This document shows, one piece after another, positions 17,801-27,239 of a stretch of 64,000 bases of DNA (within the stretch, counting starts at the first letter, position 1; every line of letters begins with the position of its first letter). The stretch is from contig NZ_FRBX01000001.1 of the NCBI RefSeq assembly GCF_900142715.1, positions 806,001 to 870,000 of the forward strand, written 5' to 3'. The translations under genes and the position numbers were made by a program. The notes under the pieces are model-generated. The model was not told where the DNA came from. It was given only the letters and a program-made list of their open reading frames with translations, and did not search any database. This DNA comes from Flavobacterium pectinovorum. GTDB lineage: Bacteria; Bacteroidota; Bacteroidia; Flavobacteriales; Flavobacteriaceae.

Positions 17801-20800
17801 CATCTACGCGTTTAAAAGCCAGTTTTGTGGCAGCAGGACCTTTTACAGCTGTTGAAGTTAGACTGGGCGGAGTGGCAACTTTATTAACAAGTTTGGATAT
17901 TTACGGAGCTTCTTACAGATTCAATCCTGCAACAGTTACTGGTGCTGCGTCTTCAATTTGTAGCGGACAGCCGGCAACTTTAGCAGCTAGTTCAACAGTA
18001 GCAGGTGAAACATTTAGCTGGTATGATGCTCCAAGTGCAGGAACTCAGCTTTCAGCTACAGCATCATATACTACACCAAATTTAACAGCAACAACAACTT
18101 ATTATATAGAAGCAACACGTGACGGAGCTTGTACTAATAGCGTTCGTCAGCCTGTAACGGTTACTGTGGCGCCATTTGCAACTGCTGCAGATGTAACAAT
18201 ACCAAGTCCGCAGGAAGCTTCATGTGCAGGAGAAGTTACTTTGTCTCCTACATCTCCTTTAGCAGTAGCACAATTTAGATATTATACTGATCAGATTAAA
18301 ACACAGGAAATCGTAACAGGTACTATTGTTGCAGCGCAGCCGGGAGTAACTTTTACGAAAGATCCAACTACGGGAGCATTAGCAATCGCAGGTTTAAATG
18401 CTGCAGGAGCTCCTTATAATTATTATGTTTCTGTTTCAAACAGTGCAACTTGCGATAATGATATCAATACTTTAAAAGAAGTAGTGGTTAATTTTCCAAC
18501 AGTTACGCCTTTAGTTGTAATTGGTACACCTCTAGTAGGTTGTGGTACTGTAAATTTAGCAAATGCCATTACAGGTTTTGATACATCAGGAAACACAACA
18601 TATACTTTCTACGATCCATCAAATAATGTTTTACCTGCAAATGCTGCAGCAAATATAAATACAAGTGGTGTTTACTCAATTCAGGCTCAAGGTAACGGTG
18701 TTACATGTCCATCTGCTATTCTACAAGTAACAGTGACTATTAATCCGTTGCCAAGTTTGGTTGTAACACCTTCAATTTCAGTAAATGTAGGATCTACAGT
18801 AGCATTAAATGCAACATCAGACGGAACTTTGGCCTGGTTTGATGCACAAGGAAATCCAGTGGCAGGACCACCGTTTACAACAGGCGTTTTAAATACTCCG
18901 GGTATATACACATATACAGTAGTTGCCACTAATGCGAATTGTTCGATAACAGGAACAGTTTCTATCAATGTTATAAATCCTGCTACTTGTCAATCATTAA
19001 CAGAAAGAGTTTATGCCAATGCGCAAACTTCAGGTTCTATTATAACAGGAGGGGTAACCAACGGAGCAAATGCTGTTGATGGTAATCCGCAAACTTATTC
19101 AACAATTACAACAGGATTAGGACTTTTAGGAGTTGGTACAACCTGGCAAACTTTAACCTGGCCTGCAAATATTGCAAAAGGAACTCCGGTTACTATTAAA
19201 TTAGGATCTGAGTATAGTGCAGTTGCGGTGGGACAAAACCTATCAGTAGTTGGAACTTTAAACGGAGTTGATATCGGACCTTTACAATCTGTTTCGGGAT
19301 CACTATTAAATTTATTATCCGGTGATAATAGTTTTGAGTATACTTTTGTTCCTGCAGATGGTACAGGGCCACAAGATTATAACGGGGTAAGAATTCAGTC
19401 AGCATCTCTAGTAAGTGTTGCACAAAATACAAAAGTATTTGATGCTTATTACAACATATCTGTTCCTACAGTTACTTGTACACCTGGAGATATTCAGGAT
19501 GTTTATTATGGAGCAACAGATTTAGGCCTTCCAATAGGAGCATTAACTGCTACAGTTGGAGTTACTGATTCTTTTAATGTTGCTGATAATGATATAACAA
19601 CTTTTGCAACGATGTATAGCGGAGTTGGGGCTTTGGCTGCAGCCGATTTAACAGTGGCATTTAAAACACCGGCAATTGCAAGTGATACACTAAGAATAGT
19701 GGTTTCAAAACCGGGTGTTTTATTAGATGTTAATTTATTGACAGGATTTACGATTCAACGTTATTTAGGTAATGTTGCAGTAGGAGCTCCTATTCAAAAT
19801 ACAAGTACATTTTTAAGCTTAAGATTATTACCGGGAAATACAATGTCAATGGTACTTGTATCTTCTCAGCCAGAACCTTATGATCGTGTGAGAATTCGTT
19901 TTGGAGGTGTCGCAGGAGTTTTAGAATTCCTTAGAGTTCATACTGTTGAGCGTGTAGGAAATACAAAAGTCATAGGCAGCGATCTTAATAATAAAGTAAC
20001 GGTTTGTCCGGGATCACCTGTCACACTGCAAATTCCGGCCGATGCCTGTTCTACTTATAAGTGGTACGATTCGCCTACGGGAGGTTCTGTAGTAGCAACG
20101 GGAGTTACTTATACAATTCCAGGCACATTGGCTGCAGGAATTTATAAATACTACGTACAGCCTGTTCGTTATGGTTGCGAAACTTTTGCAAGAGGAGAAG
20201 TTACTGTTGAGGTTAGCGCTTCAACTCCTGAAAATGCTTTAACAGATATTACGTTAAACGGAGCTCTGACAACTTCAATTTGTTCTCCAACAGGAACCGT
20301 AACTTTAGCAACGAGCGTAAGCGGAACAGCAACCTTAACAAATCCAATTTACTATTGGTATAGTTTTGACGGAACAACAGCTCAGTTAATTCCAGGAGAA
20401 ACAACTCCACAATTAGTTGTGACTGGTTTAGTGCCCGGAACATATACTTATTATGTAGGAGTTAGTTCAGATGAATTTTGTCAAACTGCTGAAGCAGACA
20501 GAAAACAAATAACATTTACAATATTGCCTCCATCAAATGAAACTGATATTTCGGTTGATGATATAACAGTTTGTCATGATGTAGCTGCGGTATTGACACC
20601 AACAGCACCTACACTAACAAATCCGGTATTTACATGGTATTTAGATAATGCTAAAACACAACCAATTACAAATGGAGCTGTAATAAGTGGAGCAACTTAT
20701 ACAATTGATGCTGCCGGAGTTTTAACAATCACAGGTTTAACCCGTGCTGTAAGTCCGATTACTTATTATGTGGGCGTTTCAAGTGATACAACTTGCGAGA

Positions 20801-23800
20801 ACATTGCAGGAACACTTCAGGCTGCTACTGTAATAATAAACGATCCTCTTACACCAACTACACTAGATGATACACAAGATTTCTGTTTAGTAAATGCGCC
20901 AACAGTAGCCAATATTCAGGTAAATGAAGCTAATGTAGTTTGGTACAGTACTGCCACAGGCGGAACAGCAATTCCTCCAACAACAGCTTTAGCAAATGGA
21001 GTTTACTATGGAGCTGTTTTAGATCTTGTAGCAAATTGCGAAAGTTCAGTTCGTTTAGCAGTAACAATTACAATAAACGATCCGGGTACACCAACTACAA
21101 CAGATGATACACAGGACTTCTGTTTGGTAAATGCGCCAACAGTTGCCAATATTCAGGTAAACGAAGCCAATGTAGTTTGGTACAGCACTGCAACAGGCGG
21201 TGTAGCAATTCCATCAACTACAGCTTTGGCAAACGGAATTTATTATGGAGCTATTCTAGATCCTGTAACCAATTGTGAAAGCGCCGTAAGATTAGCAGTA
21301 ACAATTACAGTTACAGATCCATTAACACCAACCACAACAGATGATACTCAGGATTTCTGTTTGGTGAATGCGCCAACAGTTGCCAACATTCAGGTAAACG
21401 AAGCCAATGTAGTTTGGTATAGCACTTTAACAGGCGGAGTGGCAATTGCGCCAACCACCGCTTTGGCAAACGGAATTTATTACGGAGCCATTTTAGATCC
21501 TGTAACAGGTTGTGAAAGTTCAGTTCGTTTAGCAGTAACAATTTCAGTTACGGATCCGGGTACACCAACCACAACAGATGATACACAAGATTTCTGTTTA
21601 GTGAATGCGCCAACAGTTGCCAACATTCAGGTAAACGAAGCAAATGTAGTTTGGTATAGCACTTTAACAGGCGGAGTGGCAATTGCGCCAACCACAGCTT
21701 TGGCAAACGGAGTTTATTACGGAGCTATTCTAGATCCTGTAACCAATTGTGAAAGCGCTGTAAGATTAGCAGTGACAATTACCGTTACAGATCCGGGTAC
21801 TCCAACCACAACTGATGATACACAGGACTTCTGTTTGGTAAATGCTCCAACAGTTGCCAATATTCAGGTAAACGAAGCCAATGTAGTTTGGTATAGCACT
21901 GCAACAGGCGGTGTAGCAATAGCATCAACTACAGCTTTGGCAAATGGAATATATTACGGAGCTATTCTAGATCCTGTAACAAATTGTGAAAGCGCCGTAA
22001 GATTAGCAGTAACAATTACAGTTACAGATCCATTAACACCAACCACAACAGATGATACTCAGGATTTCTGTTTGGTGAATGCGCCAACAGTTGCCAACAT
22101 TCAGGTAAACGAAGCCAATGTAGTTTGGTATAGCACTTTAACAGGCGGAGTGGCAATTGCGCCAACCACCGCTTTGGCAAACGGAGTTTATTACGGAGCC
22201 ATTTTAGATCCTGTAACAGGCTGTGAAAGTTCAGTTCGTTTAGCAGTGACAATTACACTAAGCGATCCTGGTACGCCAACTACTACAGATGATACACAAG
22301 ACTTCTGTTTGGTAAATGCAGCAACAGTTGCTAATATTCAGGTAAACGAAGCCAATGTAGTTTGGTACAGCACTGCCACAGGTGGAACAGTCCTTGCACC
22401 AACAACAGCTTTGTCAAACGGAATTTATTACGGAGCTATTCTAGATCCTGTAACAGGTTGTGAAAGCGCTGTAAGATTAGCAGTGACAATTACCGTTACC
22501 GATCCTGGCACACCAACCACAACAGATGATACACAAGATTTCTGTTTGGTAAATGCACCAACAGTTGCCAATATTCAGGTGAACGAGGCAAATGTAGTTT
22601 GGTATACAACTGCAACAGGCGGTGTAGCAATTCCATCAACTACAGCGTTGGCAAACGGAATTTATTATGGAGCTATTCTAGATCCTGTAACAGGTTGTGA
22701 AAGTGCTGTAAGATTAGCAGTAACAATTACGGTTACAGATCCATTAACACCAACCACTACAGATGATACACAAGATTTCTGTTTAGTGAATGCACCAACG
22801 GTTGCCAATATTCAGGTGAACGAACCAAATGTAGTTTGGTATAGTACAGCAACAGGCGGAACAGCACTTGCACCAACAACAGCTTTGGCAAACGGAATTT
22901 ATTACGGAGCCATTTTAGATCCTGTAACAGGCTGTGAAAGTTCAGTTCGTTTAGCCGTAACAATTTCAGTTACAGATCCTGGCACACCAACCACAACAGA
23001 TGACACTCAGGACTTCTGTTTGGTAAATGCACCAACAGTTGCCAATATTCAGGTAAACGAGCCAAATGTAGTTTGGTATAGCACTTTAACAGGCGGAGTG
23101 GCAATTGCGCCAACCACAGCTTTGGCAAACGGAATTTATTACGGAGCTATTTTAGATCCGGTAACCAATTGTGAAAGCGCTGTAAGATTAGCAGTAACAA
23201 TTTCAGTTACGGATCCGGGTACACCAACCACAACAGATGATACACAAGATTTCTGTTTGGTAAATGCGCCAACAGTTGCCAATATTCAGGTAAACGAAGC
23301 TAATGTAGTTTGGTACAGCACACCAACGGGCGGAGTTGCTATTGCACCAACTACAGCTTTGGCAAATGGAATTTACTACGGAGCTATTCTAGATCCTGTA
23401 ACAGGTTGTGAAAGTGCAGTAAGATTAGCGGTAACAATTACCGTTACAGATCCATTAACACCAACAACAGCAGATGATACTCAGGACTTCTGTTTGGTGA
23501 ATGCACCAACAGTTGCCAATATTCAGGTGAACGAACCAAATGTAGTTTGGTACAATACTGCCACAGGCGGAACGGCAATAGCATCAACTACAGCTTTGGC
23601 AAACGGAGTTTATTACGGAGCCATTTTAGATCCTGTAACAGGCTGTGAAAGTTCAGTTCGTTTAGCAGTGACAATTACAGTAAGCGATCCTGGTACGCCA
23701 ACTACTACAGATGATACACAAGATTTCTGTTTGGTAAATGCACCAACAGTTGCCAATATTCAGGTAAATGAACCAAATGTAGTTTGGTACAGTACTGCCA

Positions 23801-26250
23801 CAGGCGGAACTGCACTTGCGCCAACAACAGCTTTGGCAAACGGAGTTTATTACGGAGCTATTTTAGATCCGGTAACCAATTGTGAAAGCGCTGTAAGATT
23901 AGCAGTAACAATTTCAGTTACGGATCCGGGTACACCAACCACAACAGATGATACACAAGATTTCTGTTTGGTAAATGCATCAACTGTTGCCAATATTCAG
24001 GTAAACGAAGCAAATGTAGTTTGGTACAGCACAGCAACGGGCGGAGTTGCTATTGCACCAACCACAGCTTTGGCAAACGGAATTTATTATGGAGCTATTC
24101 TAGATCCTGTAACAGGTTGTGAAAGTGCTGTAAGATTAGCAGTAACAATTACGGTTACAGATCCATTAACGCCAACAACTACAGATGACACTCAGGACTT
24201 CTGTTTAGTGAATGCACCAACAGTAGCCAATATTCAGGTGAACGAAGCCAATGTAGTTTGGTACAGCACTGCCACAAGTGGCGTAGCAATAGCATCAACT
24301 ACAGCTTTAGCAAACGGAATTTATTACGGAGCTATTTTAGATCCGGTAACAGGTTGCGAAAGTTCAGTTCGTTTAGCAGTGACAATTTCAGTTACAGATC
24401 CGGGTACACCAACCACAACAGATAATACACAAGATTTCTGTTTGGTAAATGCATCAACAGTTGCCAACATTCAGGTAAACGAAGCCAACGTAGTTTGGTA
24501 CAGTGCCGCAATAGGCGGAACAGCACTTGCACCAACCACAGTTTTAGCAAGCGGGGTATATTACGGAGCGATTTTAGATCCGGTAACAGGTTGTGAAAGC
24601 TCAGTTCGTTTAGCAGTAACAATTACAGTTACAGATCCAGCTACTCCAACCACAACAGATGACACACAGGATTTCTGTATTTCTAATGCGCCAACGGTTG
24701 CTAATATTCAAGTGAACGAAGCAAACGTAGTTTGGTATAGCACACCTACAGGTGGAGTTGCAATTCCATCAACTACAGCTTTGGCAAACGGAATTTACTA
24801 CGGAGGAATTTTAGATCCGGTTTCAGGTTGTGAGAGTACTACAAGATTACTTGTAACAGTAACAATAAACAATCCTACCGCAACACCAACAACAACAGAT
24901 GATACACAGGATTTCTGTTCAATAAATGCACCAACAGTTGCCAACATTCAGGTTAATGAGGCAAATGTAGTTTGGTACAGTACTGCAACTGGTGGTACAG
25001 TAATACCAGCTACAACAGCTTTAGTGACAGGAACATATTATGGAGCTATTTCAAGTACTATAGGATGTGAAAATTCACTACGATTATTGGTTACAGTAAA
25101 TGTAAATACACCGGAAGTTGTAACTACAACAGATACAACACAGGAATTTTGTTTATCAGCAGCACCAACAGTTGCTAGCATTCAGGTAAATGAACCAAAT
25201 GTAATTTGGTATGCTACTGCAACAGGAGGAACTCCATTAGCAGCCAACACAGCACTTACTGCAACGACCTATTATGCAACAACGGTTAATAATACAACAA
25301 ATGGTTGTGACAACGCAACACGTTTAGCAATAGCGGTTAGTTTCATAAATGATGCAATGTATCAAATTACGGCAAGTGACGATACACCATGTGTTTTCCA
25401 AGGTATAACCTATTCAGTAGCAAATGGAAAATCCGATTATGTTTGGTCAATTACAAGTGGAACCGGAACGATAACTGCCGGTGGAGGAACCTCAGACGGA
25501 TCAGCAACAATTTCATGGGGAGATGTTGGTACAGGAACAGTTTCAGTAACCTACATTAATACATGCGATGAAACTACTACAAAAACACTAAATGTGACAG
25601 TAGCGACATGTTCAGATCTTACAATAACGAATACAGTTAGTAATCCTACTCCTAATTTTGGTGAAGAAATAGTATTTACAATAACCGTCAATAATGTTGG
25701 CGAAGGAACTATTATCAACACAATTGTTAGTGATCTAATACCTAGTGGATATGAATTAGTTTCAACTTCTACATCAAGCGGAGTGTACGATCCTTTAACC
25801 GGACTTTGGACAATTCCAACTTTGAATGCAGGAGAAAGCGAAACACTTGAAATCAGAGTAATTGTGATGCCAAACGGTGAATATACAAACGTATCAACGA
25901 TCGAAATTTCAACTCCTTTAGATGTTGATCCAACAAACAATACGGCCTCAGCTTTTGTAGAACCAGTTTGTTTAACGGTTTACAATGAGTTCACGCCAAA
26001 TAGTGACGGAGCAAATGATCTTTTCAGAATTGATTGTATCGAATCATATCCAAACAACGAATTAAAAGTATATAACAGATATGGTGCTTTAGTATACAGC
26101 AAAAAACGTTATGAAAACGATTGGGACGGAACAGCAAATGTATCCGGAGTTATAAATAGAGGAGATATGTTGCCAACAGGTACTTATTTTTATGTGATAG
26201 ACATGGGAGACGGAAAGGTTAAAAAAGGATGGTTATCTATCATGAGATAA
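14887..26250 (+). CDS. Giant T9SS-secreted adhesin with Ig-like repeats (gliding-motility-associated C-terminal domain)
   Basis: A 3787-residue surface protein. The signal peptide ends near CNNAFG. The N-terminal half alternates five copies of a roughly 150-residue beta-rich module (seen near nt 15000, 16230, 17460, 18980 and 19470; pattern NSVDGNTAT, VRIRFGG/VEIRLGG, DIY) with Ig-like domains of the WYD...TTYYV type. Residues 1989-3489 are 19 tandem Ig-like units, each with two cysteines (DFC and CES), probably one disulfide per unit. Then come a PKD-like and a DUF11 domain. The last 90 residues (FTPNSDGANDLF, VYNRYGALVY, DWDG, LPTGTYFYV) are a type B T9SS sorting domain. I chose ATG 14887 over a TTG at 14800 because it starts the signal peptide. 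SprB-like adhesins of this class move on the cell surface during gliding; the ligand is unknown. Confidence 0.93.
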   Translation: MKKFFTFCNLLFQKRLLGLFFLLLLCNNAFGQTFCRPVSNTNSVSGICLGTSVTSPTAAYDNDAGLTTFATLSTVVGVLCSAQETLVLNQTASAGDQIVLYIGSGAGLLNLSLLSSGTVQAKLNGTNVGSAVAINDPLLNLSLLPGNTIGVLRYTLTGPANQVQIQLGGLVSVLTDLRIYDVRLEFVPPTVTGGLSQTICSGNATTLTATPAAGTTIAWYSSPTSTTALSTTNSYTTPVLTANTTYYIGVTRAAGCEGNERVPVVVNVSNPVAPAISTTGTAICSAGATQQTTLSVINPIPGTTYNWYNVGSGGVALASGTTYSPTVPLGTTSFYVEAAIGSCLSPARTQVDVISNAVPAVPTVLTQSVTIQSGQNATLTAATPQAGVTLNWYDVATGGTALAINTPTYTTPVLVATKTFYVEAQSAAGNCVSATRVPVTVTVIPSALGGCLEAGSQQTLQNGLCLLCSSTNPNNSVDGNTATAARLTIPVGLINGWVQQTLQFNNPGKAGDIVDVELELPGGLADLQLLGAVSLATYNGATYNNDRISVTNPLVTLQLLSGDRFRASVVAGANFDRVEIRLGGLATVLTSVDIYQATYRYKAPTVAGNTTICSGQTTTLVANIAVGETINWYNVATGGASLANTAAYTTPALTTPTTYYIEIARNGCVNSERFPVLISIDNPVAPVIAAGGTTICSGQTTVLNVDTPVVGTVYTWYDAASAGNLLFTGNSFTTPNLTANTTYYVEAGIGSCTSATRTPVTVTVNPLPAAPIAASSSVIIQSGQTATLQVSSPDSNVTFDWYNVPTGGTVLAGGTGTATYTTPVLTANQTYYVTARNTTSTCISSTRTAINVIISNTVSTCLQVNAQVTSRGGLTGCLLCSSANEGNSIDANDATAANLSVPVGLVNDYIQQMLTFSTAGHAGDIIDVELGIPAGIANVTALSYISLRSYNGGTPNADQVNVGSLIDVQLLSSTRLKASFVAAGPFTAVEVRLGGVATLLTSLDIYGASYRFNPATVTGAASSICSGQPATLAASSTVAGETFSWYDAPSAGTQLSATASYTTPNLTATTTYYIEATRDGACTNSVRQPVTVTVAPFATAADVTIPSPQEASCAGEVTLSPTSPLAVAQFRYYTDQIKTQEIVTGTIVAAQPGVTFTKDPTTGALAIAGLNAAGAPYNYYVSVSNSATCDNDINTLKEVVVNFPTVTPLVVIGTPLVGCGTVNLANAITGFDTSGNTTYTFYDPSNNVLPANAAANINTSGVYSIQAQGNGVTCPSAILQVTVTINPLPSLVVTPSISVNVGSTVALNATSDGTLAWFDAQGNPVAGPPFTTGVLNTPGIYTYTVVATNANCSITGTVSINVINPATCQSLTERVYANAQTSGSIITGGVTNGANAVDGNPQTYSTITTGLGLLGVGTTWQTLTWPANIAKGTPVTIKLGSEYSAVAVGQNLSVVGTLNGVDIGPLQSVSGSLLNLLSGDNSFEYTFVPADGTGPQDYNGVRIQSASLVSVAQNTKVFDAYYNISVPTVTCTPGDIQDVYYGATDLGLPIGALTATVGVTDSFNVADNDITTFATMYSGVGALAAADLTVAFKTPAIASDTLRIVVSKPGVLLDVNLLTGFTIQRYLGNVAVGAPIQNTSTFLSLRLLPGNTMSMVLVSSQPEPYDRVRIRFGGVAGVLEFLRVHTVERVGNTKVIGSDLNNKVTVCPGSPVTLQIPADACSTYKWYDSPTGGSVVATGVTYTIPGTLAAGIYKYYVQPVRYGCETFARGEVTVEVSASTPENALTDITLNGALTTSICSPTGTVTLATSVSGTATLTNPIYYWYSFDGTTAQLIPGETTPQLVVTGLVPGTYTYYVGVSSDEFCQTAEADRKQITFTILPPSNETDISVDDITVCHDVAAVLTPTAPTLTNPVFTWYLDNAKTQPITNGAVISGATYTIDAAGVLTITGLTRAVSPITYYVGVSSDTTCENIAGTLQAATVIINDPLTPTTLDDTQDFCLVNAPTVANIQVNEANVVWYSTATGGTAIPPTTALANGVYYGAVLDLVANCESSVRLAVTITINDPGTPTTTDDTQDFCLVNAPTVANIQVNEANVVWYSTATGGVAIPSTTALANGIYYGAILDPVTNCESAVRLAVTITVTDPLTPTTTDDTQDFCLVNAPTVANIQVNEANVVWYSTLTGGVAIAPTTALANGIYYGAILDPVTGCESSVRLAVTISVTDPGTPTTTDDTQDFCLVNAPTVANIQVNEANVVWYSTLTGGVAIAPTTALANGVYYGAILDPVTNCESAVRLAVTITVTDPGTPTTTDDTQDFCLVNAPTVANIQVNEANVVWYSTATGGVAIASTTALANGIYYGAILDPVTNCESAVRLAVTITVTDPLTPTTTDDTQDFCLVNAPTVANIQVNEANVVWYSTLTGGVAIAPTTALANGVYYGAILDPVTGCESSVRLAVTITLSDPGTPTTTDDTQDFCLVNAATVANIQVNEANVVWYSTATGGTVLAPTTALSNGIYYGAILDPVTGCESAVRLAVTITVTDPGTPTTTDDTQDFCLVNAPTVANIQVNEANVVWYTTATGGVAIPSTTALANGIYYGAILDPVTGCESAVRLAVTITVTDPLTPTTTDDTQDFCLVNAPTVANIQVNEPNVVWYSTATGGTALAPTTALANGIYYGAILDPVTGCESSVRLAVTISVTDPGTPTTTDDTQDFCLVNAPTVANIQVNEPNVVWYSTLTGGVAIAPTTALANGIYYGAILDPVTNCESAVRLAVTISVTDPGTPTTTDDTQDFCLVNAPTVANIQVNEANVVWYSTPTGGVAIAPTTALANGIYYGAILDPVTGCESAVRLAVTITVTDPLTPTTADDTQDFCLVNAPTVANIQVNEPNVVWYNTATGGTAIASTTALANGVYYGAILDPVTGCESSVRLAVTITVSDPGTPTTTDDTQDFCLVNAPTVANIQVNEPNVVWYSTATGGTALAPTTALANGVYYGAILDPVTNCESAVRLAVTISVTDPGTPTTTDDTQDFCLVNASTVANIQVNEANVVWYSTATGGVAIAPTTALANGIYYGAILDPVTGCESAVRLAVTITVTDPLTPTTTDDTQDFCLVNAPTVANIQVNEANVVWYSTATSGVAIASTTALANGIYYGAILDPVTGCESSVRLAVTISVTDPGTPTTTDNTQDFCLVNASTVANIQVNEANVVWYSAAIGGTALAPTTVLASGVYYGAILDPVTGCESSVRLAVTITVTDPATPTTTDDTQDFCISNAPTVANIQVNEANVVWYSTPTGGVAIPSTTALANGIYYGGILDPVSGCESTTRLLVTVTINNPTATPTTTDDTQDFCSINAPTVANIQVNEANVVWYSTATGGTVIPATTALVTGTYYGAISSTIGCENSLRLLVTVNVNTPEVVTTTDTTQEFCLSAAPTVASIQVNEPNVIWYATATGGTPLAANTALTATTYYATTVNNTTNGCDNATRLAIAVSFINDAMYQITASDDTPCVFQGITYSVANGKSDYVWSITSGTGTITAGGGTSDGSATISWGDVGTGTVSVTYINTCDETTTKTLNVTVATCSDLTITNTVSNPTPNFGEEIVFTITVNNVGEGTIINTIVSDLIPSGYELVSTSTSSGVYDPLTGLWTIPTLNAGESETLEIRVIVMPNGEYTNVSTIEISTPLDVDPTNNTASAFVEPVCLTVYNEFTPNSDGANDLFRIDCIESYPNNELKVYNRYGALVYSKKRYENDWDGTANVSGVINRGDMLPTGTYFYVIDMGDGKVKKGWLSIMR
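20851..25353 (+). repeat. Nineteen tandem 79-residue (237-bp) repeats with 711-bp and 1422-bp higher-order periods
   Basis: Units begin at 20851 and then every 237 bp to 24406 (unit 16). Units 17-19 begin at 24643, 24883 and 25117 and are degenerate. Each unit starts TPTTTDDTQDFC and contains VANIQVNE, VVWY and GCES or NCES. Units 2, 5, 8, 11 and 14 alone end in DPL, the others mostly DPG, giving a three-unit period. Units 3 and 6 are identical over their first 150 or so bases. The idiosyncratic DNA agcgatcctggtacgcc recurs at 22261 and 23683, exactly six units apart. Confidence 0.95.
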
Positions 26251-26295
26251 GCACCATAATTAATCCTCTAATTAATAAACTAAATAAGTATCGTT

Positions 26296-27228
26296 ATGAA
26301 ACTATATATAAAATCATTAGAAACATATTTAATCTTAATATGTTCTATTATAACATTTAGTGCAAGTGCACAACAAGATCCGGAGTATACCCAATATATG
26401 TATAACACTATGGCTGTAAACCCTGCTTATGCAGGGTCTACAGGAGCCTTAGAAGCAACACTTTTGTATCGTTCACAATGGATTGGTATTGATGGTGCGC
26501 CAGAAACACAATCGTTCTCGATTCACGGACCACTTGCCAATGAAAATATCGGTTTGGGATTAAGCGTCGTTAATGACAAAATTGGCCCGTCTGATGAACT
26601 TTATCTTGACGGAAATTTTGCCTATTCAGTACCTCTTGGTTATGAAAAAAGATTAGCCTTTGGACTTAAAGCCGGTATGAGAATGCTAAATGTAGACTGG
26701 TCTAAAGGAAGATATTACAACCAAAACGATGTTTTGTTAAACCAAAATATCGACAACCAAATGAAATTAGCGGTTGGGGCAGGAATCTATTATTATACTG
26801 ATAAGTGGTATTTAGGAGTTTCAATTCCTAATTTTATAGAAAACAACTATTATGATGATGTACAGGAATCAGTAGATTATGATCGTTTACATTATTATTT
26901 AATGGGAGGGTATGTTTTTGATTTGAATCCTAATTTAAAATTCAAACCTGCATTTTTAGTAAAAGCAGTGAGCGGAGCGCCGCTTACTGCTGATGTTTCG
27001 GCGAATTTTATGATTGCAGAAAAATTTGTAATTGGTGGAGCTTATAGAACAGATGATTCTGTAAGCATCCTGGCTGGTTTTCAAATCTCCAGAAGTTTTT
27101 ACATCGGATATGCTTTTGATTACACCGTTAGCGAATTAAATAAATACAACGACGGTTCGCACGAAATCATATTGCGTTATCAGTTTAACAAAGGCGAAAG
27201 TAAAATTAAATCTCCTCGATTCTTCTAA
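26296..27228 (+). CDS. PorP/SprF-family T9SS outer-membrane protein
   Basis: A 310-residue outer-membrane protein with a signal peptide (cleavage after FSASA) and the PorP/SprF opening QQDPEYTQYMYNTMAVNPAYAGS, then LLYRSQWIGIDGAPETQSFSIHGPL. Alternating hydrophobic strands end in LRYQFN. PorP/SprF proteins are needed to secrete or anchor type B T9SS substrates, and their genes usually follow the cognate adhesin. Here the gene starts 45 bp after the giant adhesin with no terminator, so it is almost certainly its partner. Confidence 0.95.
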   Translation: MKLYIKSLETYLILICSIITFSASAQQDPEYTQYMYNTMAVNPAYAGSTGALEATLLYRSQWIGIDGAPETQSFSIHGPLANENIGLGLSVVNDKIGPSDELYLDGNFAYSVPLGYEKRLAFGLKAGMRMLNVDWSKGRYYNQNDVLLNQNIDNQMKLAVGAGIYYYTDKWYLGVSIPNFIENNYYDDVQESVDYDRLHYYLMGGYVFDLNPNLKFKPAFLVKAVSGAPLTADVSANFMIAEKFVIGGAYRTDDSVSILAGFQISRSFYIGYAFDYTVSELNKYNDGSHEIILRYQFNKGESKIKSPRFF

Positions 27229-27239
27229 AAGTAAACCCT

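Noticed and set aside
21311..24622. Several minus-strand frames of 68-76 codons that recur inside the adhesin repeats
   Set aside because: They are shadows of the 237-bp repeat in another frame: spacing equals the repeat period and their composition is Leu/Arg-rich noise.
20851..25353. Possible CRISPR-like array because of regular repeats
   Set aside because: The period is a coding 237 bp with no unique spacers; it is a protein repeat.
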